Assembly: GCA_016934135.1 (NCBI GenBank)
Contig: JAFGTK010000091.1
Location: forward strand, 1 to 6,565
Direction of reading: 5' to 3'
DNA from: Deltaproteobacteria bacterium
Lineage (GTDB): Bacteria > Desulfobacterota > Desulfomonilia > UBA1062
Length of the DNA stretch: 6,565 bases
Below, in pieces: positions 1-5,039 of this stretch (the stretch's first letter is position 1; each line of letters starts with the position of its first letter). The notes beneath the pieces are model-generated. The model was not told where the DNA came from. It saw only the letters and a list, made by a program, of their open reading frames with translations, and ran no database searches. The translations under genes were made by a program, and so were the position numbers.

Positions 1-4
1 GGGT

Positions 5-1873
5 CTACGACATGTTTTCCTTGACAATGATGATCTTATGCTTACTGCGGGCCTGATCCATGTATGCCTCAAAGGCCATCTCTCTCTTCCTCTTCAGGAG
101 TTCTTCCTTTATCTGATTGAGCTGATCCGTACTGGCGCTTTTCATATCCGCAGCATTCTTTTCCTTAAGCCAGACAACATAGACCTTGTCCCTGTTTACA
201 TACATCTTGGGCTTTGTAAGGGTATCGAGGTCATCCTTGATACCGGATAGCATTCCGAGTTTCGGGATGGAATATGCCGTGCGCTTGAATGAGCCTGTGT
301 TCAGGGCACCAAGACCGGCGAGTTCGCCCAAATCCTTTTCAATGAGCTCTTTTCCATGTTCTTTTACCTTATCCAGCGCCATCTCTGCCGAGATATCGGT
401 TATGATCTTATCACGTATCTCGCTCATCTCAGGTATCCGGGATTTGATCTTTTCATTGACCATATAGACAATATACCCGGTCTCGATATCTGCAACACTA
501 CCCACCTCGCCGACAGGGTACATGAATGCCTCTTTCAGGATCTCTTTACCCTGAGCAAACCCGATATTATCATCCTCGGCAAACGGGCCTATCTCTTCGA
601 CTTTCAGGTTCTTTGCCCGGGCATAGGCATCAAGATCAGTATTCCCCTGCTCATAAAGTTCGGTAAATGCTGTTTCCGCCTGCTCTTTGGCAAGGATCCT
701 TGCCCGCTGACGCTTCAGCATATCCATGATGGATGCAGAGACCTCTTCAAAAGGTGCAAGTTTCGATTCCTGCTTTTCTTCAAGTTTCATTACATGAAAT
801 CCCAGATAGGTCCTGACCGGTTCTGCGATCTCTCCTGCATTCATGGAATAGAGATTGTCTCCCATCGGCTGCGGCAGGCTGTCCTTCGGCACAAGCCCGA
901 TATCGCCTCCGATAAAGTTGGTCCCTGGATCTTCCGAATGTTTCTGGGCCAGTGCGGCAAAGTCTGCTCCTGCACTGATCTCGTCGTAGATCTTCTGTGC
1001 AATGGCCTTTTTCTCGGCAACTACACTCTCCTGCGCCCCTTGCGGGACCTTTATGAGTATGTGCCGCCCATGAACCTTTGCCTGGGAAGTGTACTGGTCC
1101 TTGTGAGAATCATAGTATTCCAGTGCCTCGTCACCAGTCACCTCAATATCCTTGAGATATGCTTCTACAGGGAACTCTATGTAGGAAAGCCGTATCTTGG
1201 GAGAAATCTTGTATGACTCCTTGTTTGTATCGTAGTAGGCTTTCATTTCTTCATCGCCAGGCGAAACCACCTGCTCAAATCTCTTTGACTCAAGGGGAAT
1301 ATAGTAAAGATCAAAGGTGTCGTTTTTCTGCTTGAAAACAGCTTCCATCTCTGCGCTTTCAACAATGATGTTTTCCGTAATTATGGAATAGACCCGCTGC
1401 TGGAAAATGCGTGTCCTCTGGTCTTCCTCAAATTCGCGCGGGGTCATCCTCTCGTATGCCAGGATACGCTTATAGCTGTCCACATTGAACCCGTTCTCAT
1501 CCGAGAATGCCGGAACTGACTGTATAGCCTTCTGCAGCTCTTCATCGGAAACCTTAATGCTCATTCTGGATGCCTCGACTCCAAGCACATAATCATCGAC
1601 CAACTGCTCCAGTGCCTTGTTTTTCAGGTCGAACCTTTCTATCATCTCAGGGGTGAAAGCATCGCCGAACTGCTGCTGATAATATTTAAGCATATCACTG
1701 TATGCCTTGGAGTACTGCTGGAGGGAGATGATATGTCGGTCAACCTTGGCTACCTTGTTTGCCTCACGTGCCAGGTATGTGCTTCCGCCCCAAAAGACAA
1801 AAACAACTATAATAGCGCCGAATATCACTTTGGTTATCCAGCTCTTGGAACGCTTTCTCATATAGGTCAGCAT
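5..1873 (-). CDS. ppiD: PpiD-like periplasmic chaperone / parvulin-type peptidyl-prolyl isomerase (SurA N-terminal domain protein)
   Basis: This is an inner-membrane-anchored folding factor predicted to act on newly exported proteins on the periplasmic side. Counting from the chosen start it has 622 residues, close to E. coli PpiD (623). It has a short basic N-terminus (MRKRSKSW), one membrane segment at about 15-34, a SurA_N/PpiD-type helical chaperone region at about 40-260 and a parvulin (PPIC) domain at about 266-366. The parvulin domain shows RHIL (His271), GGDIG (Asp323) and GFH (His360). Residues about 445-475 look like the tail of a second, degenerate parvulin repeat, and the C-terminus is charged and helical. 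The ATG at 1873 is preferred because AAAGGAGA lies 5 bases upstream; an in-frame ATG at 1912 has no such site. The gene is monocistronic as far as the window shows. The family call is firm; isomerase activity is inferred from the conserved histidines. Confidence 0.93.
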   Translation of the reverse strand: MLTYMRKRSKSWITKVIFGAIIVVFVFWGGSTYLAREANKVAKVDRHIISLQQYSKAYSDMLKYYQQQFGDAFTPEMIERFDLKNKALEQLVDDYVLGVEASRMSIKVSDEELQKAIQSVPAFSDENGFNVDSYKRILAYERMTPREFEEDQRTRIFQQRVYSIITENIIVESAEMEAVFKQKNDTFDLYYIPLESKRFEQVVSPGDEEMKAYYDTNKESYKISPKIRLSYIEFPVEAYLKDIEVTGDEALEYYDSHKDQYTSQAKVHGRHILIKVPQGAQESVVAEKKAIAQKIYDEISAGADFAALAQKHSEDPGTNFIGGDIGLVPKDSLPQPMGDNLYSMNAGEIAEPVRTYLGFHVMKLEEKQESKLAPFEEVSASIMDMLKRQRARILAKEQAETAFTELYEQGNTDLDAYARAKNLKVEEIGPFAEDDNIGFAQGKEILKEAFMYPVGEVGSVADIETGYIVYMVNEKIKSRIPEMSEIRDKIITDISAEMALDKVKEHGKELIEKDLGELAGLGALNTGSFKRTAYSIPKLGMLSGIKDDLDTLTKPKMYVNRDKVYVVWLKEKNAADMKSASTDQLNQIKEELLKRKREMAFEAYMDQARSKHKIIIVKENMS

Positions 1874-1878
1874 GAAAC

Positions 1879-1886
1879 TCTCCTTT
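1879..1886 (-). promoter_or_regulatory. Ribosome binding site that fixes the ppiD start
   Basis: Read on the minus strand this is AAAGGAGA, a strong Shine-Dalgarno match 5 bases ahead of the ATG at 1873. It falls inside the longer reading frame that begins at 1912 and so argues for the 622-residue product. Confidence 0.8.
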
Positions 1887-1910
1887 AACTCCGCTATCGA
1901 TTTTCTGGGC

Positions 1911-1939
1911 AAGATAGATTAATATGGGAATTATTGCAA
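1911..1939 (-). promoter_or_regulatory. Candidate sigma-70-type promoter of ppiD
   Basis: On the minus strand a -35-like TTGCAA (1934-1939) is followed after a 17-base spacer by a -10-like TATCTT (1911-1916), each matching 4 of 6 consensus bases. Initiation near 1904 would give a leader of about 30 bases that includes the ribosome binding site and excludes the upstream ATG at 1912. The match is by eye and unproven. Confidence 0.4.
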
Positions 1940-1957
1940 GGGCTTCGTTTTTGTATG

Positions 1958-1986
1958 TTGTTTTTCACAATCTTTCCCGATAATAT
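1958..1986 (+). promoter_or_regulatory. Candidate promoter of the small membrane protein gene
   Basis: TTGTTT (1958-1963) and TAATAT (1981-1986) are separated by 17 bases on the plus strand. A start near 1992 would leave a leader of about 35 bases before the ATG at 2027. The -35 match is poor (3 of 6). The site is divergent from, and close to, the ppiD promoter candidate. Confidence 0.3.
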
Positions 1987-2012
1987 GAACAGGCCACAAC
2001 AATATCATATCC

Positions 2013-2020
2013 GGGGTGAT
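2013..2020 (+). promoter_or_regulatory. Ribosome binding site of the small membrane protein
   Basis: GGGGTGAT differs by one base from the anti-Shine-Dalgarno complement GGAGGTGAT over this span and ends 6 bases before the ATG at 2027, which decides the start. Confidence 0.6.
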
Positions 2021-2026
2021 CATGAC

Positions 2027-2305
2027 ATGGGCAGAATAATCTTTTTTGCAGGTATAGCAGCTACGGTAGGAGGCTTTTGTGTCATCATCTACCAGGCTCT
2101 CATGTATCTGATGAACAATACATGGATCCAGTACACACTGATGACATTGATCGAGAACGGCCCGCAATCCCTTTGGGAATTTATTGACACATACCCGTCG
2201 GTATCGAATATGCTCGGTTCATGCCCCTTGTTCCTGTCACTTATCATACTGGGTTGTATTCTGCTTCTGATCGGATCAAGGCTTGAAAACAGATATCATT
2301 CGTGA
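2027..2305 (+). CDS. Small two-helix membrane protein of unknown function
   Basis: A 92-residue protein I cannot assign to a named family. It has two hydrophobic segments at about 4-28 (glycine- and isoleucine-rich) and 66-84 (FLSLIILGCILLLIG). They are joined by a polar loop of about 37 residues with aromatics (W33, W50, Y57), and a short charged tail SRLENRYHS follows. The shape resembles other short bacterial membrane proteins with a W-x-x-x-SL-type loop and a final LGxxLLLIG helix; that resemblance is from memory. The ATG at 2027 is chosen over in-frame ATGs at 1934 and 1985 because GGGGTGAT (2013-2020) sits 6 bases upstream. It is the only gene in the window on the plus strand, divergent from ppiD and convergent with the nuclease gene. 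The chance that it is a real gene is good, given its coherent topology and ribosome binding site. Confidence 0.68.
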   Translation: MGRIIFFAGIAATVGGFCVIIYQALMYLMNNTWIQYTLMTLIENGPQSLWEFIDTYPSVSNMLGSCPLFLSLIILGCILLLIGSRLENRYHS

Positions 2306-2306
2306 C

Positions 2307-2326
2307 GCCGGATATACTTATCTGGC
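2307..2326. terminator. Short hairpin between convergent genes, possible bidirectional terminator
   Basis: An 8-bp stem (GCCGGATA at 2307-2314 with TATCTGGC at 2319-2326, one G-U pair when read on the plus strand) closes a TACT loop. It begins one base after the plus-strand stop codon and lies 9 bases past the nuclease stop on the other strand. Neither side carries a T-run, so it is not a textbook intrinsic terminator; it may instead stabilise the 3' ends or help a factor-dependent stop. Confidence 0.4.
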
Positions 2327-2335
2327 AAGGCCCGC

Positions 2336-2800
2336 CTACTCCTGGCTCCATATCCCGATTCCGCGCGCCTTTGCCTCCTTCTCATAAGAGATAAAAAGAT
2401 CCCTGTACTCATAATCGAATCTTACGTATGCACGTGCCCATCCGTCTTTGATTATACGTCCGTTCAAGAGCACATCGTCCATATATACATATGCAAGGGT
2501 TCTTCCGTATTTGTCGTACTGAACAGCGGCTGTCTTTATATAAACCTTCTTGCCGAGGAGCAGTTTTGAGAGATAGCGTTTGCTCTGAAGGCCGAAAGGC
2601 TCTTCTTCGGAATACGGCGACTTGACCTCCGGGGCGTCGACACCGATGAGCCGGATCTTCCTTCCGTCATCAAGCTGTATGGTATCGCCGTCATATACTT
2701 TCCGCACGTCATGAAGGTCCAGCGCCTTTGCCCAATGATAGAGACCCATCAGTACTATGATCATCACAACAACCAGTGGCCAGCGTATATAATCCTTCAT
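2336..2800 (-). CDS. Membrane-anchored thermonuclease (staphylococcal nuclease-like, SNase domain)
   Basis: A 154-residue protein predicted to be a calcium-dependent phosphodiesterase that cuts DNA and RNA, by homology to the staphylococcal nuclease family. An N-terminal hydrophobic stretch at about 7-24 acts as a signal anchor or uncleaved signal, and the SNase fold covers about 30-152. All the classic active-site positions are visible: Asp39 (in YDGDT), Arg50, Asp55 and Glu58 (RLIGVDAPE), and Arg100 (DKYGRTLAY). The family's closing motif appears as GIGIWS. The ATG at 2800 has GAGG 5 bases upstream; a tandem ATG at 2803 is too close to that site. It starts 10 bases after the hydrolase stop codon and is probably co-transcribed with it. 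With the signal anchor the enzyme should face the periplasm or exterior, suiting nutrient scavenging or removal of extracellular DNA. The substrate in vivo is unknown. Confidence 0.9.
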   Translation of the reverse strand: MKDYIRWPLVVVMIIVLMGLYHWAKALDLHDVRKVYDGDTIQLDDGRKIRLIGVDAPEVKSPYSEEEPFGLQSKRYLSKLLLGKKVYIKTAAVQYDKYGRTLAYVYMDDVLLNGRIIKDGWARAYVRFDYEYRDLFISYEKEAKARGIGIWSQE

Positions 2801-2810
2801 CATTTCCTCG

Positions 2811-3944
2811 TCATTTACAAGTGTCGTCGAGCTGATCCAGATTCTCAAGCACAGCCCTGGCATAGAGCCCGCTGTGCGTGATAGGAGCCAGATGTGTACC
2901 CGGAAGAACTGCAAGGGTGCGCTTTACCGGCAATGTCCCTGTATCACTGAAGTATGTATCCCAGAAAGCCTGTACCTGTTCGTCGGAAATCCCTTGCGGA
3001 TCCGGGCATTTAAGGATTTTCCTCGCATCCATGCAGGTGTCCTGATCCCCGAAGATCACTACAAGATTTCCAAGAGTGCTTACCCCAAGGGAAGGGCTGT
3101 CGCAATATGCACTGCAATCCCTGATATCCCTGCCGATCCTGCGCAGTTTGGCCGGATGAAGATTGACAATGGCCGACGGGACGGATCGGAAAAGATCTCC
3201 GGCAAATCCTCTGGTGAATCCCCATGCAGAACTCAGAGAATCCAGCGCATGTCCTTTGAAAACAAGCCTTGATATCTTAAGAGATTCACCCATGAACCTG
3301 AGTGTCAGCCCCATAGGGCTCCAGCGCTCATATCCTGCAGGGCATACCTGTGCAAGACCGGTAACAGACCCTGGGTATGCATGTGCAAACCTCCTTGCAA
3401 GAATACCTCCGTGAGACCAGCCCACGCAGACTATGTCGGAGAGAATCCCTCCATTGACGGAATCTGTCCGTGCATTGTTTACAAGCACATCACCGTCAAA
3501 GACCGGTTCATATCCATTCACTTCGATCCCCTGTGATGCAAGAACCCATCTCAGGACCTCCATGAGTACTGCGTCTTTGCCGCGGTCTCCCCTCCATTTC
3601 CGGTCCTTGCCGTACGGGGTGTCGCATACCGGAACGACAACGATCCCAGACTTGCTCATGGCTGCAAGTCCGGAGGTGAATGCATATGCATCACCCGGCC
3701 TCTGGGCATGGCCATGGAAAAAGACTAGAACCGGCCCTGAAAGCATTTTCCGGTTCCTGTCTCTCTCTTTTTCCTTTCCTGTGCGGCTATCGATAAGAAG
3801 ATAATAGGCGTTTATCTTCTCGCTGTTGAAACTGACTTTTAGACAAACCGTCCCGGGTTTCTCAAACATGCCTCTTTGACCTGCATATGCTGCAGCAGGC
3901 AACGCAAAAGCAACAAAACCGAGCATAAAAATCTTAATGAACAT
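2811..3944 (-). CDS. Exported alpha/beta hydrolase (serine esterase/lipase-like)
   Basis: A 377-residue protein with a Sec-type signal peptide (hydrophobic core 5-19, probable cleavage after AYA at 21). The mature part shows an alpha/beta-hydrolase layout. There is a PVLVFFHGHA strand with an oxyanion-type HGH (77-79), the nucleophile elbow GWSHGG with Ser177, a likely acid at Asp302 (VIFGDQDTCMD; Asp300 is an alternative) and the likely catalytic His351 in PGTHLAP. Residues about 205-285 between the elbow and the acid strand probably form a lid. Nine cysteines remain in the mature chain, which suggests disulfides in an oxidising compartment. I cannot name the substrate; esters, polyesters or lipids are possible, and dienelactone-hydrolase-like or depolymerase-like relatives cannot be separated by eye. 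The ATG at 3944 follows the upstream stop by 5 bases with only a weak TGAG ahead of it, so translation is probably coupled to the receiver-DHp gene. An in-frame ATG at 3926 is the alternative start. Confidence 0.8.
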   Translation of the reverse strand: MFIKIFMLGFVAFALPAAAYAGQRGMFEKPGTVCLKVSFNSEKINAYYLLIDSRTGKEKERDRNRKMLSGPVLVFFHGHAQRPGDAYAFTSGLAAMSKSGIVVVPVCDTPYGKDRKWRGDRGKDAVLMEVLRWVLASQGIEVNGYEPVFDGDVLVNNARTDSVNGGILSDIVCVGWSHGGILARRFAHAYPGSVTGLAQVCPAGYERWSPMGLTLRFMGESLKISRLVFKGHALDSLSSAWGFTRGFAGDLFRSVPSAIVNLHPAKLRRIGRDIRDCSAYCDSPSLGVSTLGNLVVIFGDQDTCMDARKILKCPDPQGISDEQVQAFWDTYFSDTGTLPVKRTLAVLPGTHLAPITHSGLYARAVLENLDQLDDTCK

Positions 3945-3949
3945 ATGGC

Positions 3950-4633
3950 TCAGCCGCGGAACGAGGAACCCTTTTCTATATCGATGATGGAATGTCCGCC
4001 CGGGAATGTCTTGATCACGTAATCGTGAAGGTTGTCCATCTTGCGGATTACATCTCTGATCTTGCGTGATTCTTCGAGGATCTGTTTGGCCATATCTCTT
4101 ATTGATTCATCTTCAATGCTTTTATAGATACCCTTGGCCTCACCCATAATGACCGTAAGAGGCTGGAATACCTCATGTGCTGTCGTGCTTGCAAGCTGAG
4201 TAATCATCTCAAAAAATTTTACCCTCTCCTGTTCATCACGCAGTGCAATATAGTCGAATGCCCTCTTGACGGTAAACCTCAGAAGGTCTGTACCGAAGGG
4301 CTTGATTATATAGTCATAAGCACCTGAGCGGAGGGCATCGATCACACTGTCGATGCTTGCATAGCCGGTAATCACCACGATGAGAGAATTCATCTGCCTT
4401 TTGCGGATGAAATCGATAATGGCCATGCCGTCTATATCCGGCATCCGCAGATCAGTTATCACGAGGGGGAATTCCTTTTCCGCCAGGATACGGATCCCCT
4501 TCTCGCCACCGATAGCCTTGACCACCTTTATGCCTTCCTCGCTCAGGATATCCTCGACAAGGCAGCAGTCACCCTCATCGTCATCAATGACAAGGACTTC
4601 CTTCTCTTGATCAGTCTTGGGGAAATGTATCAT
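3950..4633 (-). CDS. Receiver domain fused to a HisKA/DHp-like helical domain, without an ATPase domain
   Basis: A 227-residue cytoplasmic two-component protein. Residues about 12-125 form a complete receiver: acidic pocket Asp17/Asp18 (VLVIDDDE), phosphoacceptor Asp61 (ITDLRMPDIDG), switch Thr89 (VITGYAS) and Lys111 (IIKPFG). A linker helix (about 118-138) leads to residues 140-205, which resemble a kinase dimerisation/phosphoacceptor domain with an H-box TTAHEVFQPLTVIMG (His153), then a second amphipathic helix (about 171-202) and a tail FPGGHSIIDIEKGSS. The protein ends there: no N, G1 or G2 box is present and there is no DNA-binding or output domain. His153 might therefore pass phosphate to or from a partner, or the domain may only dimerise. 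An in-frame stop two codons upstream makes ATG 4633 the first possible start, and no Shine-Dalgarno sequence is visible. It heads a tight cluster with the hydrolase and nuclease genes. Confidence 0.85.
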   Translation of the reverse strand: MIHFPKTDQEKEVLVIDDDEGDCCLVEDILSEEGIKVVKAIGGEKGIRILAEKEFPLVITDLRMPDIDGMAIIDFIRKRQMNSLIVVITGYASIDSVIDALRSGAYDYIIKPFGTDLLRFTVKRAFDYIALRDEQERVKFFEMITQLASTTAHEVFQPLTVIMGEAKGIYKSIEDESIRDMAKQILEESRKIRDVIRKMDNLHDYVIKTFPGGHSIIDIEKGSSFRG

Positions 4634-4781
4634 ATATTATTCATTAATAAAGAAAAGAAACCGGTTTATCAAGACATTTGGGCAATACTGTATGACATTA
4701 CACCACCTACTGCCTGATTATGTTATTGATACGTTTCGATCTTTTACGAAAGGAGATATTTCTTGCCTTGCCCGGCCATCC
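4634..4781. other. Intergenic stretch between the 62-residue gene and the receiver-DHp gene
   Basis: These 148 bases hold the candidate promoter described for the downstream cluster. They also hold a 9-codon minus-strand frame (4669-4698) behind an AGGTGG site, which overlaps the -35 box and is probably not significant. No convincing stem-loop with a T-run follows the small gene, so read-through from upstream cannot be excluded. Confidence 0.5.
4644..4672 (-). promoter_or_regulatory. Candidate promoter of the receiver-DHp / hydrolase / nuclease cluster, with a palindrome in the spacer
   Basis: On the minus strand TTGATA (4667-4672, 5 of 6 consensus bases) and TATTAA (4644-4649, 4 of 6) are separated by exactly 17 bases. 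The spacer contains the perfect 10-base palindrome AAACCGGTTT (4658-4667), which could be a repressor operator. Transcription would start about 4 bases before the ATG at 4633, giving an almost leaderless message, consistent with the missing ribosome binding site. Confidence 0.4.
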
Positions 4782-4970
4782 TCAGTTATCTATCTGCGTC
4801 AGATTGATGTTACCGAGATACGAGTGAACCATGGCGACTATAGGGGTTACAACCGGATCATAGTGTTCATCGTACTCAACAACGAACCGTTCTCCGGCAA
4901 AAAAGATAACTACAGGCCTTACATCGTCCCACTTGTTAAGAAGCTGTTCTCTATATTCTGTAATCGTCAT
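4782..4970 (-). CDS. Small acidic protein of unknown function (62 residues)
   Basis: I do not recognise this protein. From the ATG at 4970 it has 62 residues: a charged, probably helical N-terminus (MTITEYREQLLNKWDD), then strand-like hydrophobic stretches (VRPVVIFFAGERFVVEYDEH and PVVTPIVAMVHSYLG). There is no signal peptide, no cysteine pair and no clear membrane helix, so it is probably a small cytoplasmic alpha/beta protein. The start is supported by AAAGGTGA (4976-4983) placed 5 bases upstream; the GTG at 4979 lies inside that site. It follows the MinD-like ATPase gene by 69 bases on the same strand and may be its partner or simply a neighbour. The opposite strand is also open here (4617-5030), but that frame has no ribosome binding site of this quality and runs against the local gene direction. 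Confidence 0.6.
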   Translation of the reverse strand: MTITEYREQLLNKWDDVRPVVIFFAGERFVVEYDEHYDPVVTPIVAMVHSYLGNINLTQIDN

Positions 4971-4975
4971 TATAG

Positions 4976-4983
4976 TCACCTTT
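4976..4983 (-). promoter_or_regulatory. Ribosome binding site of the 62-residue protein
   Basis: Minus-strand AAAGGTGA lies 5 bases before the ATG at 4970. It is the main evidence that this short frame is a gene and that translation starts at the ATG, not at the GTG at 4979. Confidence 0.6.
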
Positions 4984-5039
4984 CGTATTCGATCTACTTA
5001 TTATTATCGGTAGATTTTACGAACACTTAAGCGGAAATA

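Noticed and set aside
356..1216. Long plus-strand reading frame (286 codons) opposite ppiD
   Set aside because: It lies wholly inside a well-supported gene on the other strand, is rich in cysteine and histidine in a shadow-like way and shows no recognisable domain.
1874..1912. Thirteen-codon N-terminal extension of ppiD to an ATG at 1912
   Set aside because: The extension contains the strong AAAGGAGA site for the ATG at 1873 and lies next to the candidate -10 box; no ribosome binding site serves 1912.
1934..2026. Upstream in-frame starts for the small membrane protein
   Set aside because: The ATGs at 1934 and 1985 lack ribosome binding sites and would begin before or at the likely transcription start; 2027 has a good site.
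1931..2167. Minus-strand 78-codon frame upstream of ppiD
   Set aside because: It overlaps the plus-strand membrane protein gene and the ppiD promoter candidate, has no domain and is rich in cysteine and histidine.
2307..2326. Full intrinsic terminator call for the convergent-gene hairpin
   Set aside because: The stem is good but no T-run follows on either strand, so it is listed only as a possible terminator.
2801..2914. Extended start of the nuclease at 2914, overlapping the hydrolase gene
   Set aside because: It adds about 38 residues unlike the SNase family and would bury the signal anchor; the GAGG site favours 2800.
2874..3804. Several plus-strand frames opposite the hydrolase gene
   Set aside because: They are antisense shadows of a gene with a signal peptide and a clear catalytic triad.
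4669..4698. Nine-codon minus-strand frame (MSYSIAQMS) behind an AGGTGG site, as a leader peptide
   Set aside because: It overlaps the candidate -35 box, has no run of regulatory codons and no attenuator hairpin follows it.
4617..5030. Plus-strand 137-codon frame opposite the 62-residue gene
   Set aside because: It runs against neighbouring gene direction, overlaps the receiver-DHp start and promoter region, begins with a non-ATG codon and has no recognisable domain.
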